In this document: positions 34,946 to 42,765 of the stretch, one piece after another
How the letters are laid out: every line of letters starts with the position of its first letter
Numbering within the stretch: the first letter of the stretch is position 1
NCBI RefSeq assembly: GCF_004138165.1
Contig: NZ_RYFF01000004.1
Coordinates: forward strand, 1 to 64,000
DNA from: Candidatus Chloroploca sp. Khr17
Lineage (GTDB): Bacteria > Chloroflexota > Chloroflexia > Chloroflexales > Chloroflexaceae
Direction: 5' to 3'
Length of the DNA stretch: 64,000 bases
Made by a program: the position numbers and the translations under genes
Notes under the pieces: generated by a model
Seen by the model: the letters and a program-made list of their open reading frames with translations, nothing else
Databases searched by the model: none
What the model was told of the DNA's origin: nothing

Positions 34946-34980
34946 CGCAAAAAATGCCAGCAAAGCTGGCATTTTTTGCG
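34946..34980 (-). terminator. Intrinsic terminator after the Gmad2 lipoprotein gene
   Basis: CGCAAAAAATGCCAGC and its exact complement are separated by AAA. Read leftward it gives GCCAGC-type stem followed by a T-run, starting 9 bases past the lipoprotein stop at 34989. The core resembles the hairpin at 12252, including the GCCAGC/GCTGGC stem. Confidence 0.85.
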
Positions 34981-34988
34981 CCCATCCA

Positions 34989-37202
34989 TCAAGGTGCCCG
35001 TGGCTGTGGTGGCGGGGCCACCACTAATCTGATGCTCGTTTCAGCAAGCGGCACCAGCATCCGGTCATTTTGGTCAGCCAGCCGTACCGTGATCTCGCCT
35101 CCCGCTGGTGGCTCCGTAAAGAGCACCGGCCCACTAAAGACAAACCCGCTCCCCGGTACCTCGCGGACACTCAACTCGCCTTTGCCAAGTTCGTTGCCCG
35201 CCGCATCAGTGACCGTGTAGACCAGTCGACTCTGGAAGGGTGCCAGTGCTGTCGTGCCATCAAAAATGGCCGGGCTACCCACAACCGTATCGGTCACCGG
35301 TGAGGTGACCTTGATCACTTGCTGATCCCCCGCTGGCCCGATGCTCGTTGGCGTCGGCGGTTGCGCTCGTGGGTTGACCTGCAACTGCACAATCGCACTC
35401 GCGATGATCTGCCCGGCCCCGTCGCGATCATAGATCTCGACCGCAATCGCCCCGCCCTGCACCGGCTCGGTAAAGTTCAACGAGGCCGCAAAGGGGACAT
35501 TGAACTGCCCCGCCTGCCCCGCGACCGGGAAACTCCCCTGCCCAAGCGTCTCACGGGTCAGGGTGCGTACCACATAGTAGAGCTCGCGGAATTGCGGATA
35601 GAGCGCCGCTCGCCCGGTAATGACGACTGGACTGCCAACAGTTGTCCCGGTTGGCGGGGTCTCAATCGTGATCGCCTGGCGCGTCGGCGGTGGAACGGGC
35701 GTCGCTGTGGGGGCTGGCGTCGCTGTAGGGGCTGGCGTCGCCGTTGGTGTCGGTGGGCCGGCCACATTGAGCGGCAGCGTCACACTCGTCATCACCTGAC
35801 CGTTGTTGGGGTCAAGCTCAAGCACTTCGAGGTTGATCGCCCCACCGCCCGGCGGCAGGTTGAAGAAGATCTGGCTATTAAAACGACCACCACCCTCTTG
35901 CGAGCCGCTGACGCCAAACTGCCCGGTACCAAGTTGCTGTCCATTGACGTCACGTACCCGGAAGGTCAACTGACTGTTGGGTGGCAACTGAACCGTACGT
36001 CCAGCAATCGTCATCGGGCTGCCCACCGTTGTTCCCGCAGGCGGTGACTCGATAATGATCGCCTGCGCCTGCGGTGCGACATTCAGGTCGAGCCGTGCCG
36101 AAGCAATAATTTCGTTGGTGCTTGCATTCTGATCGGCAATTTCAACCGTGATCCGTCCGCCAGTCACTGGCAAATTAAACGTGACTGACGCATTGAAAAT
36201 CGCTGGCCCACCCTCGGCCCCGAGCACCGGGAAGAAGCCATTGCCCAGATCGCGGCCAGCCGCATCAAAGACCCGGTAGAGCAGGTTGCCCTGGAAGGGG
36301 AAACGTGCCGTGCGCCCGGTTAAGGTGACAGGGCTGCCCACAGTTGTTCCAGGCGGTGGTGACTCGATCACGATCGCCTGAGGCGGCGCAACCACCATCG
36401 TCAGTTGCGTGCTTGCCACGGCCGGTGCCCCCGGTGCGCCTGGCTCAAGCACTTCGAGCGTCACTGCCCCACCCGCCAGGGGAGGATTGAAGCCAATGGA
36501 AGCGGTAAAATTGCCCTGTCCCTCGGCGGTAATACTCACCGGGAACACCCCATTGCCAATGATGGTGCCTGCGGCATCACGCATCACAAACGTCAGACTG
36601 TTGCCCGCCGGTGGCACCGTCGTGCGTCCCGCAATTGTTACCGGGCTGCCAACAGTTGTCCCTGGTGGCGGTGAGTCAATCATAATCGCCTGGGCCTGTG
36701 GCTCAGGGGTCGGTTCACCTTCCCCCGTCGAACCATTTGACGGACTCAGATTCACCGAAACCGAGGCAATCGCCATGGTCGAACCATCGGCCATACTAAA
36801 TTCAAGCACCTCGATCCGCCCCGGCCCACCCTGCTCAAGGGTGTAGGGGATTTCACCAGCAAAGACCCCTGGCCCCCCCAGATCTTCTCCACGTGCCTGC
36901 GCCGTAAAGAAGCCCTCGGCCAGCAAACCTCCGCCCGGCCCAAAGAGGCGGTAGTTCAGATTGGCCTCAAAGGGCATGATCGTCACTTCACCAGTGACCA
37001 CAATCGGGCTGGTCACCGTAGCATCTGTTGTCGGGCTCAGAATCGTGATCGTTCGTCGTGGCGGCGCGGGCGTCGTCTGCTCAGGGGTTGGTGTCGGTGT
37101 GCCTCCCCCAAACCCACAACCACTCAGCACCAACACAAGCCCCAGCATCACCATCGTCCATCGCCATTGCCACCAGTTCGCGCATCTGTTCACCTGGCAC
37201 AT
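34989..37202 (-). CDS. Secreted lipoprotein with six Gmad2 (Ig-like) repeats
   Basis: 737 aa. A signal peptide ends in lipobox LSGC (Cys about 29), followed by a Thr/Pro linker. Six repeats of about 100 residues follow, each starting with a variant of I.I.SP..GTTVGSPV.I.GR and a FPF..NL.YRVFDAAG-like strand. These are the Gmad2 immunoglobulin-like domain first noted in spore-germination proteins and common in Gram-positive and Chloroflexota exported proteins. A (TPAPTA)n linker separates repeats 4 and 5. Such domains are thought to bind surface polymers or proteins. ATG 37202 has GAGG 8 bases ahead. It lies 87 bases downstream of the S9 peptidase gene on the same strand. Confidence 0.9.
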   Translation of the reverse strand: MCQVNRCANWWQWRWTMVMLGLVLVLSGCGFGGGTPTPTPEQTTPAPPRRTITILSPTTDATVTSPIVVTGEVTIMPFEANLNYRLFGPGGGLLAEGFFTAQARGEDLGGPGVFAGEIPYTLEQGGPGRIEVLEFSMADGSTMAIASVSVNLSPSNGSTGEGEPTPEPQAQAIMIDSPPPGTTVGSPVTIAGRTTVPPAGNSLTFVMRDAAGTIIGNGVFPVSITAEGQGNFTASIGFNPPLAGGAVTLEVLEPGAPGAPAVASTQLTMVVAPPQAIVIESPPPGTTVGSPVTLTGRTARFPFQGNLLYRVFDAAGRDLGNGFFPVLGAEGGPAIFNASVTFNLPVTGGRITVEIADQNASTNEIIASARLDLNVAPQAQAIIIESPPAGTTVGSPMTIAGRTVQLPPNSQLTFRVRDVNGQQLGTGQFGVSGSQEGGGRFNSQIFFNLPPGGGAINLEVLELDPNNGQVMTSVTLPLNVAGPPTPTATPAPTATPAPTATPVPPPTRQAITIETPPTGTTVGSPVVITGRAALYPQFRELYYVVRTLTRETLGQGSFPVAGQAGQFNVPFAASLNFTEPVQGGAIAVEIYDRDGAGQIIASAIVQLQVNPRAQPPTPTSIGPAGDQQVIKVTSPVTDTVVGSPAIFDGTTALAPFQSRLVYTVTDAAGNELGKGELSVREVPGSGFVFSGPVLFTEPPAGGEITVRLADQNDRMLVPLAETSIRLVVAPPPQPRAP

Positions 37203-37219
37203 CGTGGTACCTCACAATT

Positions 37220-37259
37220 GACAGGTCAACTGTGGCACACTGCGCACAGTTGACCTGTC
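37220..37259 (-). terminator. 15-bp hairpin between S9 peptidase and Gmad2 genes
   Basis: GACAGGTCAACTGTG pairs exactly with CACAGTTGACCTGTC around a 10-base loop. It lies 30 bases past the peptidase stop and 18 bases before the lipoprotein start. No T-run follows, so it may be an attenuator, a processing site or an operator with dyad symmetry and not a full terminator. Confidence 0.6.
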
Positions 37260-37289
37260 CTTCAACGGTTGCCTTTACCAACGACCGAC

Positions 37290-39635
37290 TTAACGCAAGT
37301 ACTGCCGGAACCAACTTACTTGCTCCTGCGCCGCATACAGCTGATTCGCCTCATCACTGAGGCCATGACCCTCACCAATGAACTTGACCATCCGTGCCGG
37401 CACCTTGCGGTTGACCAGTTGCAGATGCAAATTCTCGTTCTGCACAATCGGCAGGAAATCATTTGTACCGTGGAAGGTCAGGACAGGTGTGCGGATACGG
37501 TTGACATTGTACGATGGCGAGTCGTTCTGATACTCTTGCGGGATATTAAAGGGTGGCAACCCCATCAGATGCGGCATCAGCGAGGCATACCCACGATTCC
37601 ACTCGGTGATCGTATCAATCAGCGCACACTGTGGATTGGCCGCACTATAGAGCGTCGGGTAGCGGACAATGCTCTGCAAGGTAAAGTAGCCGCCGTACGA
37701 ACAACCCGTAATGCCCACCTTGCCCTGGCTCGTCCAGCCGCGGCTGATCATCTCGCGCACAATCGCAGCTTGTTCGTCAATATCGGTCGCGCCAAAGTTG
37801 CTACCATCAACGAGACTATTAAAGACGGCAGGTGTATACCCAGGCCGCCCCGCCACTGGGGTCACCAGCAAGGCAAAGCCCATACTCGGTAGCAATGCAT
37901 ACGGATCTTCCACATTCGTCAACCACCGGTTGACCATCGCCACCCCAGGGCCGCCCTGTTGCCACACGATAATTGGCACATTGCGCGGCGGGAAGGCTGC
38001 TCCAGCCGGCTGAATCAGCACCCCAACCCGCGTCTGCCCACTCGCAAGCCGGAAACTGACCGGATCCTGGCGCAGATTCGCAAACTCGCGCAACTCTTCG
38101 CCCGTCCAGGTCAGGCGGGCCAGACCGCGGCCATCCCAACCCATCCGATAGATATCGGGCGGCTCGGTAAACGAGGTGTGCGTAAAGACGATCTGTCGGC
38201 TACGGTTCGTGGTAAAGACATTGTAATAAGCCCCCGCACGATTCGACAGGTTTCGTAGCTCGCCACTGCGCCGATTGTAGTAATAGACATGGCGATCCGT
38301 CCCACGGGCGGCACGGAAGAGAAGTTCGTCCTGCGAAACCATTTCACCGACGACACTCGCAAAGGCCGCGCTGCTAAAGAGGTTATTTTCAAACCGCCCC
38401 AGTTCACTGAGTTGGCGATCATAGAAGCGGTACGAAAGTCGCTCACTGAACTGCAATGCATAGATAGGGTGCGTGCGCCCACGGATCCGTGCCGGGTGCC
38501 AGGCCTCGACCAGCAATACCTGACCATCAGGCGACCAGTCGCTCGCAAAGAGCACCGGTGGCGCGGCAGCCCCTTTGTCGGGCTGCAAAAGCTGCACGGC
38601 ACCACTCACCGTATCCATTACATACGTATTGTTATGCTGCAACACCGGATTGATCGACGGGGGCAAATTGCCGGTCACGTCACGGTAGACCTCTTCTGAG
38701 AGCAGAGCACCATCAAAGATAAAACGCTGATCCTCAAAATCGCCCAACCCGTAAATCGAAAACGCCAACTGGTTGCCATCGGGTGTCCAGACGGCACTTG
38801 CCAGCGCCGAGGCAATATCAATGGTCGTCACATACCGCGAACCCTCATCAACGGTATAGAGCAGCAGATCAAGCGAGGTTGGCGTGACCGCCACCGTCTC
38901 GGTTTCATCACCCTCTTGCATCATCCACATACGCTGCAACGCGACCGCATGCTGGCGCTGCGCCTGAGCAATGCGCCCCTGCATCGCCGCAGGTGCAACC
39001 GGACGATCCGTCACCATCGTACTTGCGGGTCGCGGGTGTCCAATGCGCACCCGTACTGGCTTGGAAAAATTCTCCTCGCCCTCTTCTTGCTCAGGAAAGA
39101 GTACCAGCAAGAAGCGGTTCAGGTCTGGTGAAATTGAGACAAGCCCCGTATTAACAGGCAAACTCAGCGGCATCACACTCAACTCAAGCGTAGACCGATT
39201 GATCCCCAGTTTCACAAACGCATCTTCAGGCTCAAAGGCACGCATGTCCAGCGCAACTGAACCCAGCGTCTCGTTGTCAAGCCAGGCAAAATCAGAAAAC
39301 CCAAGCAAGGGGAGGGGGATAAATGGCCCGAAGATCTCTGGATCAATGACGATGGTCGATCCATCCTGAATGTTCAAAAAGCCGATCGTCTCATTCGATG
39401 TAAAGAGAATGGTCTGATCATCAGGGCTCACTGGACTTGACGGCAAGGTGTAGACAGTCTCACCCTGAAGTCGTGCGATACGTTCAACCTCTTCTTCACT
39501 CAACAGATCCGGCGGCCGTTTCTCATCGAAACGAACTGACACAACATTGTTGGGGCCTGTCTGGGCCTGGACAGGCCCCACACTGGCAGCCATTGCCACC
39601 ATCAGCAGCACAAACACCCATGTCTGGAGACGCAT
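37290..39635 (-). CDS. Secreted S9-family prolyl oligopeptidase-like peptidase
   Basis: 781 aa. A signal peptide (MRLQTWVFVLLMVAMAASVGPVQAQ) starts the protein, so it is exported. A beta-propeller-like region covers about 50-520, followed by an alpha/beta hydrolase domain. The catalytic triad is visible as S646 in GCSYGGY, D726 in HGTNDF and H757 in GEGHGL. S9 enzymes cleave short peptides, often after Pro, Ala or charged residues. ATG 39635 follows AAGGAG at 5-base spacing and begins the signal peptide; an upstream ATG at 39665 is rejected. It probably supplies peptides to importers, in line with the cytosolic peptidases at 17121-21233. Confidence 0.94.
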   Translation of the reverse strand: MRLQTWVFVLLMVAMAASVGPVQAQTGPNNVVSVRFDEKRPPDLLSEEEVERIARLQGETVYTLPSSPVSPDDQTILFTSNETIGFLNIQDGSTIVIDPEIFGPFIPLPLLGFSDFAWLDNETLGSVALDMRAFEPEDAFVKLGINRSTLELSVMPLSLPVNTGLVSISPDLNRFLLVLFPEQEEGEENFSKPVRVRIGHPRPASTMVTDRPVAPAAMQGRIAQAQRQHAVALQRMWMMQEGDETETVAVTPTSLDLLLYTVDEGSRYVTTIDIASALASAVWTPDGNQLAFSIYGLGDFEDQRFIFDGALLSEEVYRDVTGNLPPSINPVLQHNNTYVMDTVSGAVQLLQPDKGAAAPPVLFASDWSPDGQVLLVEAWHPARIRGRTHPIYALQFSERLSYRFYDRQLSELGRFENNLFSSAAFASVVGEMVSQDELLFRAARGTDRHVYYYNRRSGELRNLSNRAGAYYNVFTTNRSRQIVFTHTSFTEPPDIYRMGWDGRGLARLTWTGEELREFANLRQDPVSFRLASGQTRVGVLIQPAGAAFPPRNVPIIVWQQGGPGVAMVNRWLTNVEDPYALLPSMGFALLVTPVAGRPGYTPAVFNSLVDGSNFGATDIDEQAAIVREMISRGWTSQGKVGITGCSYGGYFTLQSIVRYPTLYSAANPQCALIDTITEWNRGYASLMPHLMGLPPFNIPQEYQNDSPSYNVNRIRTPVLTFHGTNDFLPIVQNENLHLQLVNRKVPARMVKFIGEGHGLSDEANQLYAAQEQVSWFRQYLR

Positions 39636-39774
39636 ATGCACTCCTTCTTGCACATCAGTCGGCATTGAAATGTGGTTATCATACCAGATTTTGTCGGAAA
39701 ATGATATACTGAACAGACTCTAAGGTACCTTGCAACCTTGTCTAATCCATCCACAAGCAGCAGGATTGTCAGTT

Positions 39775-41562
39775 ATGGAGTGTCGTGAGGCGCAGAGCTT
39801 GATCGATTCAGGTGTTCGACCTGGATCGACAAACCAACAGCGAAAACAACTTGGTTTTCATATCGCCCAGTGTCCTGAGTGTCGTGCCTATCTTGCACGT
39901 ATCACGCCCCTAGTGCGCCCACGGGTCATGACCCCGCCCGCGCCCACCACCTTGGGTACATCAGTGGCTCACCGCGAAGCGCCGACAGTTCGCCCACTCG
40001 AAACCCCGACACCAACCGCATCACCCCTCAGCCCCGACGGATCGACAACCTACACAGACGTACCCGCCCCTCACACGAATGCGCCGACGACCCGCCCGCT
40101 CGAAAATCCCGTGCCGACACCCGACGTAAACCCAAACGAGCACGATGCCTCCGATCTCCTCACTGCGCTTCTCATGGATAGCCCTGAATCACCGCCACCG
40201 CTCAGGCGCCGTCGGGCAGGGTTGCCGCCAAACCGGCGCCCGCCACCCTGGCTTACCTATGTCGTCATAAGTCTTCTTGGTGCCTTCGCCTTGAGCATGG
40301 GCTTCCTGGCCGGACGAGTGACCCGTGCCGCCTATACGATTCGTGAGAATGTAACAGCCATGCAAGTGGACCCTGCGGCACCTCGTGCAGTCACGCCTCC
40401 CCTCGTTGTTCCTCCCGAGTCCTCGGGCTTCACAGCTCCAACGACCCTTGCCACCACAAACGCGGGTGCCACTGAACCGTTTTTTTCTTCACCAACGCCG
40501 ACCCCTGCGGTTGACATTGCGGCAACCGAAATGGCGATTGCGACCGCCCTGGCACTGATGACCCCTTCGAGCCTCCCCATGCAAGCGACCGCAGTTCCCT
40601 ATCTTGTGCCTTCGCTGGAACCTGATGCCGGGATTGTGATAGTGCCTTCACCAACAACTGATCCGTCACCGCCAGACTTGAGCCCGACCCCCATCAGGCT
40701 TCCAACCATTGATGGCACGGTGCCACTGCCTACCCTGATCCCAACAATCAATGTCGTGCCGGCCAGCACGCAGCCACAGCATATTTTGCTGCTTGGCAGC
40801 GACCGGCGTCCCGGTGAAGGGTGGCAGAATCGTTCTGATGCGATTATGATCGTACGGGTTGAGCCTGATACCCAGCGGATCGCCCTGCTCTCGCTCCCCC
40901 GCGATCTTATTGTGGAAATCCCGGGCTATGGCTGGGCACGCATCAATGCGATGACGGCCTACAGCGATCTTGAACCTGGGGCTGGTTCGGGTATCGAGCT
41001 TGCCCGCAAAACGGTCAGCAACCTCCTCGATCTCCCCATCGACTATGTCGTGCGCGCCGATTTCCAGGCTTTTATGACCGCGATTGATGCAATTGGCGGC
41101 ATTGAGATCAATGTCGAAACGGAACTCTACGATCCAATGTACCCAACCATTGATTATGGTTATATGGTTGCCCATTTCTTGCCAGGGCCACAATGGATGG
41201 ACGGGTATTCGGCTCTAATCTATAGCCGTATTCGGCATTCCGACAGTGACTATGCTCGCTCACGCCGCCAGCAAGAAGTTATTCGGGCGACCATGAGCCG
41301 GGTGCGCGACCAAAATATTATTGTCCAGGCCGAGATGCTTTCTGATTTGAGTACCGCTTTACGTGATCATCTTGTGACCGATTTTTCTCTTGAAGAGATG
41401 ATCGGTCTGGCCTGGGCTTTTCGTAATTTTTCGCCTGAAGATGTTGAGCGCTATACCCTCGACGAAAACCTGACCACCGTCGGGCTTCCCGGCGATCAGT
41501 ATGCCATCACTACCTCATCCTGGGCGCTGCAACTTGTCCGCAGCCAACTCGTTGGGCAGTGA
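39775..41562 (+). CDS. LCP-family transferase with N-terminal anti-sigma-like zinc finger
   Basis: 595 aa. Residues 1-40 form a zf-HC2-like zinc site (C3, H29, C33, C36 in HIAQCPECR), the motif of zinc-binding anti-sigma factors. A Pro/Thr-rich linker leads to a membrane segment (about 159-180), a second Pro/Thr-rich stretch and an extracellular LCP domain (about 335-505). The LCP motifs are LLGSDRRPGEGW, NRSDAIMIV, LPRDLIV and YSRIRHSDSDYARSRRQQEV. No LytR_C follows. The order would place the finger in the cytoplasm and the enzyme outside. ATG 39775 follows AGGA; a start at 39730 adds no conserved sequence. It is divergent from the S9 peptidase gene. Confidence 0.9.
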   Translation: MECREAQSLIDSGVRPGSTNQQRKQLGFHIAQCPECRAYLARITPLVRPRVMTPPAPTTLGTSVAHREAPTVRPLETPTPTASPLSPDGSTTYTDVPAPHTNAPTTRPLENPVPTPDVNPNEHDASDLLTALLMDSPESPPPLRRRRAGLPPNRRPPPWLTYVVISLLGAFALSMGFLAGRVTRAAYTIRENVTAMQVDPAAPRAVTPPLVVPPESSGFTAPTTLATTNAGATEPFFSSPTPTPAVDIAATEMAIATALALMTPSSLPMQATAVPYLVPSLEPDAGIVIVPSPTTDPSPPDLSPTPIRLPTIDGTVPLPTLIPTINVVPASTQPQHILLLGSDRRPGEGWQNRSDAIMIVRVEPDTQRIALLSLPRDLIVEIPGYGWARINAMTAYSDLEPGAGSGIELARKTVSNLLDLPIDYVVRADFQAFMTAIDAIGGIEINVETELYDPMYPTIDYGYMVAHFLPGPQWMDGYSALIYSRIRHSDSDYARSRRQQEVIRATMSRVRDQNIIVQAEMLSDLSTALRDHLVTDFSLEEMIGLAWAFRNFSPEDVERYTLDENLTTVGLPGDQYAITTSSWALQLVRSQLVGQ

Positions 41563-41661
41563 TGCTAGCGCCAGTATCTTGCAAAAAAGGCGCGAAGATG
41601 CAAAGCTTTGGGTGTTGATGTGTCAAAACTTAGAGCCTCTGCGCCTTTGCATCAATACGGG
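41563..41661. repeat. Short inverted GCGC/AAAGG repeat
   Basis: Between convergent genes lie AAGGCGCGAAGATGCAAAGC (41588-41607) and its inverted relative CTCTGCGCCTTTGCATC (41637-41653). The same motif family occurs at 2536-2560 and near 55299. The arms can form a hairpin and may end both transcripts. Confidence 0.6.
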
Positions 41662-42699
41662 TCAACGCACGTACACCCCGAGCGCATCAGGGACGGCGCG
41701 TGGTGAACCGGGCCAGATCGGTTGCCCGCGCCAGGTCGCCTGCGTCGAGGTGTCGTCGTCACCACCAAGGGCATCTCGGCATCCCATCGCCCGCAGTGCC
41801 TGCGCTAGCTCGACCCCGGTGATTCCCCGACTGTTCGCCAAGACCACAAACGAGTGCCCGTTGGGCAGATCACCGACACAGACAGCCGTTTTCGGATAGG
41901 TGCCCTGATAGATCATGATCCGCCAGTCGAGTTGCACAAAATCTTCGTTCAACGGGTTAAACGGAAGCTCGCCGTCACCAGGTTCAATGCGCTCAGGATT
42001 GGCAATCTTGCCCTCCCAGAGGATCACCGGCCCCCCACCGACAGCCTGCCAACACGTGGCAAGTGCCTTCGCATCAAACAAACCAATCAGCGCCCGCTGG
42101 TCATAGGTGACGCACAGCACCCCTCGCCCTGCGTTGACCCGGTGGATCACCCCGTTGATCACGACACTCCCTTCATTGGACGTGCGGGCAGCCCCGTGAA
42201 AGCCAAAGGCCATCGCGGCGAGCAGTTCCAGCCCTTCGCGCTGCGCATACGGGGCATTGGCCATCGTCGCCACCGTGGCAAGGTGGTGTTGCCGATCCAA
42301 CCAGATGGTGTCACCATGCTCATCACTGCCAGGTACCGCACCATCGGCCGTAATCAGTTCGAGATGCACCATCTCGTCAAGCCGCACAACAATGTAGGCC
42401 AGTTCGCCACCACCCACTGGTCGCCGGTACCATTCCACCCGCCCCTCAGCGACCTGCTCTTGCAGGCTGCTGTCACGGTTGAAGGCTTCAAGTTGCTCGT
42501 GCGCTGTCGGTTGCATTATCCCAACCACCGCGTCGGCGCGGCCCACCAGCGCGTCGGCCACGCGCGAACCCTGTTCGGTTGACGCAACCCCCCACCGTGA
42601 GAGGGTCGCTCGGCTGCCTGAAAAAGCTTGCACAACCATGACCAGCACGGCAAGTGGGACAAGCATCAGCGCAAGGTACTGTACACGACGAAGACTCAT
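41662..42699 (-). CDS. Secreted NAGPA-like phosphodiester glycosidase domain protein
   Basis: 345 aa. An N-terminal membrane or signal segment (about 8-26) precedes a domain matching the NAGPA family (PF09992), which uncaps sugar phosphodiesters. The match rests on VGGGPVILWEGKI, the GHSFVVLANSRGITGVELAQALRAMGC stretch and the surrounding strands. The usual C-terminal LDGGGS motif reads ALGGDDDTST here, so activity may differ. ATG 42699 lies 6 bases after a leftward TATAAT (42711-42706) with no ribosome site, so the message may be leaderless. It is divergent from the CapA-like gene. Confidence 0.78.
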   Translation of the reverse strand: MSLRRVQYLALMLVPLAVLVMVVQAFSGSRATLSRWGVASTEQGSRVADALVGRADAVVGIMQPTAHEQLEAFNRDSSLQEQVAEGRVEWYRRPVGGGELAYIVVRLDEMVHLELITADGAVPGSDEHGDTIWLDRQHHLATVATMANAPYAQREGLELLAAMAFGFHGAARTSNEGSVVINGVIHRVNAGRGVLCVTYDQRALIGLFDAKALATCWQAVGGGPVILWEGKIANPERIEPGDGELPFNPLNEDFVQLDWRIMIYQGTYPKTAVCVGDLPNGHSFVVLANSRGITGVELAQALRAMGCRDALGGDDDTSTQATWRGQPIWPGSPRAVPDALGVYVR

Positions 42700-42765
42700 G
42701 GGTGTATTATAGAACAGACACGGATAAGCGGCCTTCCAGTTGAGCCTTGTGGTATTATAGCATGT
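42700..42765. promoter_or_regulatory. Divergent, apparently leaderless promoters
   Basis: A leftward TATAAT (42711-42706) ends 6 bases before ATG 42699. A rightward TATTAT (42753-42758) ends 7 bases before ATG 42766. Both -10 elements sit where transcription would begin at or next to the start codon, and neither start has a Shine-Dalgarno motif. No clear -35 hexamers are seen. Confidence 0.6.

Noticed and set aside
34806-34985. 60-codon N-terminal extension of carB
   Set aside because: It runs through two palindromes and a terminator, lacks family similarity, and ATG 34805 begins the conserved sequence.
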